DNA of 64,000 bases from Owenia fusiformis (taxonomy: Eukaryota > Annelida > Polychaeta > Sabellida > Oweniidae), in the NCBI GenBank assembly GCA_903813345.2, contig CAIIXF020000002.1, positions 25,498,455 to 25,562,454 on the forward strand. Direction: 5' to 3'. Position numbers and translations under genes: made by a program. The notes below the pieces were generated by a model. That model saw nothing but the letters and a program-made list of their open reading frames with translations. It was not told the DNA's origin and ran no database searches. The first letter of the stretch is position 1; every line of letters starts with the position of its first letter. Below, in pieces: positions 38,301 through 50,300 of this stretch.

Positions 38301-41300
38301 CACCGTGTCTATTGATTTTCATCTTAACCAAAACTGTGAAGTTATTGGTCCCTGGACAAATATCAAAAAATATCAAATATAAAACGTTTCTGATGAAAAA
38401 ATGAAATACTGAGGAATGAGTAGATTTTGTGATTGTTTGTATATCATACTCTTGTGAGTTTTTGAGAAATGATGGAAAATTAAACACTTTATATTTGTAG
38501 AGAAAAGGGTACTGTGATCTGTATCAAATCGGGAATTTTTTGAGTGGGTTAAAACTTCATTTAGTGCCTTGTCTGATCTCTCAGAACAATATCCTTATAG
38601 ATGAGGGCAGACTGTTCTTACAATTAGAAATTCCTATTGGATTTCGAGAGTGAGGTTATTATGAAAGGTGAATGTAAATATTGTCAGGAACGAGTTTCAA
38701 GTCTCAATTTGGCAATTTTCATTATTTTGGAATAAAATGAGGATTTTCACAGCAAAAAATGTGAATCAAACCACTGAATCCTGGAGTCAGGATTCATACA
38801 GGATTCATATGCACATATGAATCCTGTATGAATCCTGCCTCCAGGATTCATACAGGATTCGCTGTTTAAATAGTTTACAAATGAATCCTGCCTTCAGGAA
38901 TCATACAGGATTCATATGCAATATAGTTTACAAATGAATCCAGCCTTCAGGATTCGTACAGGATTCATATAGAAGGTAGTTTGCAAATGAATCCTGCCTT
39001 CAGGAATCATACAGGATTCATATGCAATATAGTTTACAAATGAATCCAGCCTTCAGGATTCGTACAGGATTCATATAGAAGGTAGTTTGCAAATGAATCC
39101 TGCCTTCAGGAATCATACAGGATTCATATGCAATATAGTTTACAAATGAATCCAGCCTCCAGGAATCATACAGGATTCATATGCAATATAGTTTACAAAT
39201 GAATCCTGCCTTCCTGAAGGCAGGATTCATTTGCAAACTACCTTCTATATGAATCCTTACATCGTACGTATCTGGATTTCGTTCATAATTGATTAATCTG
39301 TTAATGCGTTCCTCTAAGTAAATGAAACAATCATCACATCGTGTTTATAAGTGTAATTCAAGGGCGTATAATCTAACATGTCTAATGCTACTCATTTCAT
39401 GGTATTACTTTCCGATCATTTGATAAAATAGAATACAATCAACATGTGGAAATCACGGATGACGGGAAAAACAATATTGTATAAATAGAATATATTTTAA
39501 TAAGAGATTCGTAATGTAAGAGATTCGATATTTAACAGATATTTAGAATGAATTGCGACATTATATTCCAAATTCATGAATAAACTGTACGTATCTGGAT
39601 TTCGTTCATAATTGTTTAATGGTTCCTCATAGATAGTAATAAAGTCATCACATCGTGTTCATTAGTGTTAATTCGAGGTTGGATAATGTTTTTATAATAT
39701 GATGTTATAATTTTACATTTTATTTGTGTGTCTGAGTGAGGCTAAATTGAAAGTAAAACCTGTATAATCAGACGGGCAAATCACGATGAGGACAAATAAT
39801 TATTTAAATTAGTAAGATAAGTCTGTACATGTAGATTGTTCGTTGAAGTTGGACCGTCGGTGACTTTTATTCCTAGATTTCGTATCCCTCTCAAACAAAT
39901 AAGTCAAAGCCAAATATAGTTGAACTGTTTTCGGGATTATTATTCATTTGTTGTAATACAGATTGACTTATAGACTGATATTGTAATGGGTTGTGCTTGG
40001 GATTCACAGAATTATTCTATGATAGTCTCAGGATATATTGAAATGCGGATGTTTACATTAAAGATCTTGCTTTCAAACAAAAATATTGAAGTACTAAGAT
40101 CGGATATTAGCGTACCCCAGTGGAAAAGAATCAAAAGATATTCCAATTTAACGCACTGCACAATAATTTGTCATTTTGGAAATTCGTCAATATGACCTTA
40201 CCATTTTGATCTTAATAATTTAAAATTTAAACAAGCGCTACCCCCCCCCAGAACTAGCCTTCCCGGTAAAGCCAATACGACAGATATCTAAGGAAAGTTT
40301 CATTTTTATTCTTGATTTCTCTGACTCGGAATAGTTGAAATGATAAACATAAATTGCAATTATTATTACTTTGCTCTTTCATTTTGCTCAGTCATGATCA
40401 ACGCCTTCCTTAAATTTTCTGTCAGATCATCGATCCCAGACTTCAGCAAATATTCCAATCATATTTTGCGTTTTATCGTCTTTCCCAAAAGCTATACGAA
40501 TATGGTACTACAACTACTTAATGACAGTGGTTTATCGTTATTTTTGCAAATATGGATGTTTACACTGCTTGAATCTTATTCTAGGAAGTTTTATAGAGAC
40601 GGGACTTCCTTTTCACAATGCAATTATATCTGTTTTGTAGGTTCCCGTGGGTAAGATACACACAAGAACAATACGGCCCATCCAAAAGGGACAGATCCGT
40701 CAGTGGCGTTCTTCAAATTATAGCCCGTGGAGATATAGTTTATGAATCTTGCCTCAAGTGACGTGTTAAATCCCATATTGGGTTTGAGAAAGGGCCCGTA
40801 TACACAGCCCGATACACAGTTGCTCGATACAAGTGCAAACTATAAAATAACCATAATATAACAATTATAGATAAATGTTTGGCATGCATTGTTTCTGTTT
40901 AATTGTTAAATTATTTGATAACTTATAATAAGCAGATAAGTTGCTTTTCAGGTATTAAGCGGCGATTAAGGACTGAAAACCAGCGTCACACATTTCTTCG
41001 GATATTCCTCCATAAGCAGATATACCTGTTTGCATGTTTTAATTTTGATTTGATTTGATTGTTTGAATTAGATAAAGTCTTTAAAATGTTACTAGTGTTT
41101 GGGGGGGGGGCTGAGATTTCATGTAGGAATTAAAATTAGAATAAGATTTAAATACGATCTGTTTTGTTTGCATCGTTGTATAACGTTGATAAAACACAAA
41201 GGGCAGCATTGGAATTACAAAATTGTGCGATTCCCTACCTCCCAAAATTATTCAAAATTATATTTCTGTCATTCTGATTTCCGTGTCGGGACATTCTGAT

Positions 41301-44300
41301 CTATTAGAGTCTCACTTTATCTAACGCTTTGGTATTCCAAAGGATTGTACTTGCCCGGGAGTACTTGCTGTATATCACGTCGGGAGATTAAACCTCCTGG
41401 ATTAAACCAGTGAATGTTCCGATCGTCGTAACATTCGATACACCGAGAGATTTCCCAGATTCATACATGCATACTGTATATTCAGCAGGAATTTTACATA
41501 CTTTATCATTCCCTTCTTAATATATCGTATAATATTTGTATTCTGTTTCACAGATTCCCCTTGAAATACAAGGTAGACTAGATGCGAGTAGAAATAATTT
41601 TGATTTACGTCATTAAATATTCAAAATTCAGTCAAAGTGATGTCATAATTTGAAATCTACATGAAAAAGTACATCTAAAAATACGGTTTCGAAAATTGTT
41701 TATCAAATTTGAAAATTACGACAACACGGGCAATATATGGCAGGTTAAATGAGTCGTCAAGATTATAACACGCCGGTCTTTATGTTACAGTTGATGAAAG
41801 TACAATGTCAAAATCTCATGATGATTTCTTCCGACCTGTGTTTACTGACAAGAGAGGGGTGCGCAGTTGTTGAAGCGAGTATAAACTAAGAAAAATCCTA
41901 AGTCCGATAATTAATTAATTGGCATGGATCTGCTAATTGTTTTCGTTATTGTTACTTGTTCTATCTAGACGGTTTTATCTGCATCGATATGGCTGATTAT
42001 AAGGCATGAACATTTTTCCCAGTTGTGTTAATTGTTATTCTTTAATAAGCGGATTTATATGTTTGAAATATTTATTATCCATTTTTCATTTTGATATACT
42101 TTTCAAAGGACTTTTTGTTCTATCTATGTGTTTTGTCTATACTAATCTTTAACAGGAGTTAGCTTATTCCATATAGCCTACAATTGATTTTAATTCATAA
42201 AGTTTGCTGATAATTGACTTAAGTATGGTAAAGCTCTCGAAGAGAGCATGTGCATGATCGCCAATAAAATTGCATTCTTTGTTTTGTTTTGACAGTTAGT
42301 TTAGAACTTTAGCCACGCGAAGTATACACGCAAACGCTTGTGTACTTTTGAAACATTAACTTGCAAGGCTCAAAGTCATTTCCATCTCCTCCGGTGTTAT
42401 TTCTGTGGTAGAGGTTTTTCAAAAATAATTTAAAACTTTTGAGACCTTTGGGGTATAGGATATACGATCAAATCACATGTCCTTCTATTTTTAGTTTTTT
42501 TCCTGAGGGATAAGAAAATAAAAATCAAACATAGAGAGGCAAAGACGTAAAAATGTGGGGAAGTTATTTAATTTATGCTTTTCTATGAATATAATTGCGA
42601 CCTCCATGACATTTGACAAAGTCAGACCCCTAGTCAGAGAAGGGGGTGGGGGGGGGGTTCAAGAACGCCTTTCTCCAAAATTTATTTAAAATCGTGCAGT
42701 TTTTCATCATTCTGAGCTTTTTTTTAAACTTAAGTGATGACCAATTTTGTTTAATGTGAACCCCCTGCCCCCATCACTCTGGAAGTGATCATGATACACT
42801 CAATCCACAAGGTGGGTCTAAAGATGAAAACCTAGACGATCTCTGTAATCAAAGGCTAAGACGATATTTTCTATAATCAGAGTCCTAGACGACTTCTGCT
42901 GCAATCAGAGTCCTGGATGATGTTCAGACTTTTCTGTAATCAAAGTAGCCAAACATCCGCAGAGCACGGAAATTGATGGATAAGTGAATGGTCTTTTGTT
43001 TGTTTTCTTAACTATTGTAAGGAATAAAATTAAGATTTAAATGTTCACCCCCCCCCCTCCTCCGTTTAATTTCGATTCAAACAAAATCAAACGGGAATGA
43101 TTATCTTACAAGGTACGCTGAGACTTAAGACAATAAAAGACGATAATTAACCTGATTGGATCCTGTGTCTTATTAGCGTCTGTTATTTATTACTGTTGAC
43201 CAGTACCAGGCTGATTGCGTATTGATAATCAAACCGGTCGTGGGATGCAATGATATATCTAAATTTATCCCATGATACTACTTCCCGATGAATAACACCT
43301 TGGAATATTTTTGATTTTGAAAGAAAATCGTATTGTCCCGCCAAATCCCGCTCACGAAAATGATATACTCCCATTTGAAAATTAAGAGATTTTGAGACGT
43401 AAGGAGTATGAAGCCGCCTATTAAGCATAGTGTAATTGTAATTTCATGCTCTGACATAGCATACCAGTGTATTCCTTCAGTCATACAATATTGTAATACC
43501 TTGATGGATCAAGATGCTTATAAGACAGTTAAAGTCGTAGAAACCTTAGCAATAGCGAATGTGTTTGGTCCCTCTAATATTAATATAATATGAATATTGT
43601 TACAATATAACTGTATTGAATTTTTCTATGTTGATGTGTTTATGTTATATATCTACAATAAAATTTTTATATTTCAAAATTCCATACAGCTAAGTCACCG
43701 GACATTTTGTAGACTAATAATATAACAGACTTCTGGTTTTGTTCCATACACAATTTAGATAAGGATTGTGAACTTTAGATTTTATGAAGAGAGTTATTTA
43801 TATCTATATAATTACGTTTTGAGTTGGAGGAAACTTACTCAATATCACTTTGATGTCTCGGTCACCTGGCCATAAAAGGCATTTGCTTAATATGATATTT
43901 ATTTTTTACAGGTTGTTTCCATTAACGGGGTGATACAGGCATGTGAAGTGTTTGGCTATGCATGGACCTCAAGGATGACACGGGGTGGAAGAGGGGCAAG
44001 GGTTGGTGCAAGTCCCGGGGTGCAAGTCTGCACTCCCAGACTCCAGATAGGAGTGAAACGCATCATGGGATTAAATGCATTCGTTGAAGTTTACAGAAAC
44101 AGTTGAATATAATTCAGAATTTAAGTGAATCCACATGATCATTTGCGTTCAACAATGCGTTTATAGAGAGGTTTCGCAAGTTTTTGGCTCAATGTGTTGT
44201 GTTCACCAGATTTATTACCCTTTACATTCGACTTCACTTCTTAATTAAAAGAGAGCTTCATCTTCTGTAGTTTATTTCTAGGCCTCTGCGCGTAGGGTAC

Positions 44301-47300
44301 AGCACTTAAACGAGTTGAGGTTAATCCATTGTGCGAAACCTCTCTAATACCAGAGGGGTTATTCATCAAGCTAAATGACCCCTCGAGGCGATATATGTGT
44401 TATGTTACAGTTACATGTTACAGTTACATGTTAAATTGTTAAGACTTGAAAGTTAATAATTAAGTTTTTTTGCGTTATCTTTCAGATACTTATAATTAGT
44501 ACACGTTGCTCTCTATGTTGGCGGTGATGACACGTTCTGCTTTCTTTTCAAGAAGCTGCAGTCTAATCTTTAAATGTTACATTCATAATTTAAAAAAAGC
44601 TTTGTTTTGATTTATTATTTAAAAAAATATTGTGGCTTGCTAATCGCACCCCCACCCCATTCTGACTGAAAATCGAATTTTTAAGGGGCAATCGCATCCC
44701 CCCTGACTGAAAGTTGACTACGCCCCTGTGTTTCCCTTTGTCCCCTTTCATTTATCTTCTGTAAACTTGTTTGAACAAATTAATACTAGTACTACAAAGA
44801 TAACTTCATTCGAAACGCATGCAATTCACTCCAATATTATATTTATTCATGTATTTGCATTAGTGAGGGAAAGGGATTTGATTATAAAATTGACGGTGGT
44901 TGCGAAGTTGTGATTTGGGAGGGAGGGGTATACTATACTAAGGTGTTATAAGACCCAATAATTAATATAAACAACTGAGCGCCTTCCTGATTGCATCCCA
45001 GCTCATCCTGTCCGCCAGTCTATCTCGATCGCATTTGATCAATGAATTCCTGATTAAACTGACTCTTGATTTTAAAATAGGAATTCTAAATCTGTTACTA
45101 GGATTTAAAAGTTGGTGTCTATTATGATACTGGAAATTGGAATACTATATTTTGTATTACTATTCTATCTCGATCTATAGTATATAAATATGAATTTCTA
45201 GGTCTACAGTCCCACATGGGCTTCATTGAAACATACGACAAAGTTTATCCATTTCAAACAAGCCAGGAAAACAGATAACTAGTCTTGCATCAGGCCCCGC
45301 AAATGTCCAATTTTCTCTCGGGAAATACATGAATATCAGAGACATATTTCATAGCCAGAGGCAAAAAATGTCAAAATCGATATAAAATCTAAAAAGGATA
45401 AAATGTCCCCTCGAATACGGTACCTAGGTAATTAAATCTAATATTTCATAGTTCCCGCATAATAAGCATAAAACTTTCATTTACCGCTGTATCGAAATTC
45501 ACGTGATCCCTTATTGAAGTTTTACTAAATAATTGAGTTTGATCATTTAATGCTGTTGGATAGAATATTAGGCTGAAAAGAATCAAAATTTTAGCCCATG
45601 TCTAAGCGAATGGTATAAATTCACATAGTTCTGATTACAATGAGAATGCTAAAAAAAATCCTGGCATTTCCTTTACTCTACGTTTATAATCACGTATCAT
45701 GCTTATTAACTAGATCAATACAGACTCGATTTCCTTTGCCCACCTTCAACATTGTTATGTAATGACGGGAAACAGTCACTGTAATCTTCTAATCAGCCGT
45801 TTGTTTTTATTGTAATTAGGAAACTAATCAATTTTGATTTCGTATTGTTTCAATGAACAAAAAGCACATTAGTTCAGCATTTCAAGGAAGGGGGGGGGGT
45901 GTAAACAATTACTGACTGTCAAGTACATGTATCTCTCACGAGGCCCTATTTCCACAACCCTCCACTCATGCATACGCCTATCATATAATGGATAGGGAAA
46001 TATATAACATTCCAACAGATACTGTCTTGACCTCCTACCCTTTTACACCGGGTCTCTTCTTGAACCCCTCCCATATTCTAATGTTTCTCGAAACTGCTCA
46101 TGTTAACTTTGTAAGGCAATGTAGGGTTTGCTACGGGTGTGACTTGCAATGTATAACTTACTTGTACTTGTATAAGAAATAAAAACAAATAAACAAACAT
46201 AAAAACTTGTGCTCATAATTAATACGGTGATAAGCAACAAAAGGTTAAAATAAAAATTTTCAAAAACAGCCATGCACTACCCTGCATTTTAGCTGAAATT
46301 AAGTTTATTCCAAATAACTTATGTAACGAAATGGAAATGATTCGAAAAATAACAATTCGATGAACATTTCACAATGAAGCAAACAAAACCAGATAGTAAA
46401 GAATTATTCTAATTTAAACCGACGTGAATCCTCAACCCTAAAGAGTTTTCGTTTTCGGTCAGGGGGGGGGTGCGATTTTGCCATAAGCAACACAAAAAAT
46501 TAAGTTTTCTTTTGAATTTTACAAAAATTGATGCAACTTCCTTCAAAATTGAGCTAGAAGCTTCAAATAAAAAGCATTTTAAAGCTCTTTTCTACCTCTA
46601 TCCAATGGTCATATTTTCAAAGGTTATGGGGGGGGGGTGCGATCGCACCCATCGCACCCCCCCTGGCTACGCCCATGCTGGTGACATTTGAAAGACTAAT
46701 TTCTTAATCTAATTTCAACAAAACAAATCAAAACCTAAACAGGTTGACGGTCGTTGTAGATTATAGACCATGCTAACAAAGTTTAAACATTTTATTTACG
46801 GCTTATTTAAAACATGCAAACGGGTGTATTTACTGAAGGAATATGTTAGGAAATATATTTAAAGTGTATTCATGCCTGCAATCATCGCTGGTCACACCTG
46901 AAAAACAACTTCTTAAAATACAAACATAATTCACTGCACTGCTGTATACGTCTACCTGCTCTCAAATCTAATAATGAAACGAAAAAAAATAATGCATGCC
47001 AAACTTTTATCTATTGTAATATTATCTATGGTTATTTCAAAGTTTTACTCTTGCATCAAGCAACTGTGCCATTTCCCCAACAGTCCTGTCTTTAAGGACT
47101 AACACTTTACTTGAGGCAAGATGCATGAACTTGAACTCCCTGGGCTATAACTCAATTGTCACTGCTTGTGTGTCATACTCATTGGCACCTGCAAAACAGA
47201 ATAATATAATAAGAATAACATCATGATGATATCAGATATCATATTTCATTTGGAGCCTTAAATATTAAACAAGGCATAAACATGAAAAATGTCACCACCC

Positions 47301-50300
47301 GCCATTTGTTACAGACGCTGAACGCCGACCCCAGACGCTAAACACCGTACATAAAAAAGTTGGAGACTTTAACAATATGTGACCACTTTTGGTGGTGACA
47401 TAAAAAGGGGAAGTCCCGTCTTAATAAAACTCCTGATTTCCAGTTTTTTGTAACCATTAACCATTGCATGTTGATGGTTCGCATGACCTGCAGGTCACGA
47501 TGACAAATGAATGTTACGTTGTCAATAGAATGTAGGCTAACTAACTTTCACGTAAGGTAGATTCCCCGGGTAGATTCGCGAGATTCGTGATTATTCCCCC
47601 GGGATTAGGCTATTCCAAAGCAAACACCAAAGATACCAAATCGAACTCCCAATGAATTATTGATCGTATCTATCCTAGGGCCTATCATTTCAATGTAATT
47701 TAAAGGCTTACAGGGGTGCTTCAAAATCATCCCTGCGGCCCAAGAGTAATTCATTGCATTGTGACATTCATGAGCTGCTATGAAAGCAGTGAAGGACCGA
47801 TCTTGAAGGATGCTTCAAAATCGGGTTCAAATTGTAATATTGAGGCCTACTAATCTTTCATAACACGTGACGCATTCTATATTAGCATTAAGAAATGAGA
47901 AATGGGCGTAGGAGCGGAGTAAGAGACCCAGGATAAGAAGAACCATTGGGCAAGATGGCCCACCAAGTTTGTTTATCATCAAATATACATCGCCTGATAT
48001 TATCTCCTGACAGGGACAGCATCGATCTCAATGGCCATTGCACTTTGTTTCATTTAGGCGGCACCTTCTCCAAGAAGAAACTCTTTTAACGGCACCACTT
48101 CTGTAAGTCTGTGGTAAAAAACCTCCCGTCCGAAGAAGTTATCTTACAGAACGGCCCCTTTTGACCCTCGGGGGCCCTTCTTGCCCTGCCATGGCCACAC
48201 AAAACCATTTCCAGTAGTGACATTTGCGAGTTAATACCAATAAGAATAAAACGGACCGAATAAAACCAATGTCCTTTTTTCAATAAACATGGCTACATGT
48301 ATATTTAAAGTTTATATACCCATTCGGGGAAGACAATATAAATAAAACAATGTATTTTAAATTAGCACACAGAACAACTTTTAAATAATTACACATTTTT
48401 ATTAAATTTTTCGAATTCATTTGGTACGCCTGTGCGCATTTGGCGTAATATATGCGATACGCCAATGTGAGTGTTAGAATAGAAACATACACATCAATTC
48501 CAATTTTCGTTTGATTCCTGTATGATTCCTGAAGGCTGGATTCATTTGTAAACTATATTGCATATGAATCCTGCTTGAATCCTGGCTACAGGATTCATTT
48601 GCAAACTACCTTCTATATGAATCCTGTACGAATCCTGAAGGCTGGATTCATTTGTAAACTATATTGCATATGAATCCTGTATGATTCCTGAAGGCAGGAT
48701 TCATTTGCAAACTACCTTCTATATGAATCCTGTACGAATCCCGAAGGCTGGATTCATTTGTAAACTATATTGCACCTGTATGATTCCTGAAGGCAGGATT
48801 CATTTGCAAACTACCTTCTATATGAATCCTGTACGAATCCTGAAGGCTGGATTCATTTGTAAACTATATTGCATATGAATCCTGTATGATTCCTGAAGGC
48901 AGGATTCATTTGTAAACTATTTAAACAGCGAATCCTGTATGAATCCTGGAGGCAGGATTCATACAGGATTCATATGTGCATATGAATCCTGTATGAATCC
49001 TGACTCCAGGATTCAGTGGTTTGATTCACATTTTTTGCTGTGTTTCCTTTTTCGGAAAGACTATTGGTAAGTGTATATAATAGAAATTGTATAAAGATAA
49101 AATACTTGATATATTTCCAATGAAATATTTTATTAAATTTTTAATATTTCTTATATCTGCTTATGATATTCATTTTTTCTTTGAGAAATAAACTGGCAAA
49201 AATATGCATCATTCACAGACTTTTGTGAATACAATTTTAGAGTAGGTAATTAAAGAAGACAAGTCTTTCAAAAGATCTTTGTGCCTTAATCTGAAAAAAT
49301 TCCATGAGTGGCAACTATCACAATTTTAGATTGGGGATTACTAAAGAGAAAATCATGACCATTGAAAAACAACATTTATATCATAAGAGGACAATTCAAG
49401 GAGACATGTATGTTTTCAAGCTGACGTTAATTTATTACACCAGAATTTCTTTTTTCAAAGGCTATATTAGCCTGTATACTTAAACATCTTTGGTAGATAT
49501 AATTTCTATTGACATTTTGAAACCGTCTGGTGAATAACTAGAATTGATTTCTAATATGTAAACATAATATGATTTGTAAAACTCTTTCCAAGGTTGCGTT
49601 TAAATGGCTCATGTTTTAGAATTTACAAATAATCAACTTCCATCTGAAAAAATGAAGACGTCTTAACTGGACATCTTGCAGTTTTACAGTTAATGAATGG
49701 CTACGCTGAAAGATATGGACTTTGAAAATAATGATCCAGTTTTGGATGTTAATGATGCAAAGGCGAATGAGAAAATGTTAGAGTGGGAATGCAAATAAGA
49801 TTTTGGAATTTATACTTGTGATATAGAAACTCTCTATTAAAAAGTTAAAAGTTAAATTGAAAAGTAAATAGAGGTTATTTAATGGGAGGGATGGAATATG
49901 GATTTTATTCCGAGGGAAAATATGATATTGGCCAAGGAAAATATCATATTGACCGAGGGCGATAGCCCGAGTGTCAATATGATATTTTCTGAGGCCAATA
50001 TCATATTTTCTCAAGGAATAAATCCATATTCCATCATGACCATCAATAACCTATTTATTTCATAATATTTTTTTTTCAATTTTTGTATGTCATCATCCAA
50101 TGATTGTGACATAAAATTATACAATTTATCATATAATAATTTCAATAATTTCAATTTTCCAAACGATTTTTTTACTTCATGTAGAGATGTGCTAGACGAA
50201 AAGCGTAAAACTCAAGAGAAATTACCGGGAATATTTCTGATACGGGATCTGATACGGGATTTTTGCTGATACGGGATCCAATACGGGATCTGATACGGGA

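Larger units (their letters stand above)
38748..49042. mobile_element. Large foldback-like element, 10.3 kb, with long tandem-repeat inverted arms
   Basis: The first bases (CACAGCAAAAAATGTGAATC) recur as an exact reverse complement ending at 49042. Identity continues for more than 250 bp inward through a complex repeat array, so the two ends form near-identical inverted arms of about 500 bp. Each arm is built of direct repeats (see the arm entries), the hallmark of foldback transposons such as Drosophila FB or sea urchin TU. No transposase, integrase or polymerase frame is visible inside, so it would be non-autonomous. A possible 3 bp flanking duplication (TTT) is too simple to trust. The alternative is two independent insertions of one repeat in opposite orientation. 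Confidence 0.6.

Noticed and set aside
38764-39240. CRISPR-like array
   Set aside because: Units are contiguous repeats without unique spacers, and the genome is eukaryotic.
40340-40654. 104-codon open frame in the left half of the foldback-like element
   Set aside because: AT-rich, no domain, no codon character, and its 3' part lies in the diverged inverted segment.
48681-48878. Repetitive frame (IPEGRIHLQ-type peptide repeats)
   Set aside because: It is the translated right-arm 53 bp array, not a gene.
38748-49042. Polinton/Maverick-type giant transposon
   Set aside because: Size and long inverted ends fit loosely, but no polymerase, integrase or capsid frame is seen and the ends are tandem arrays. 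Foldback fits better.
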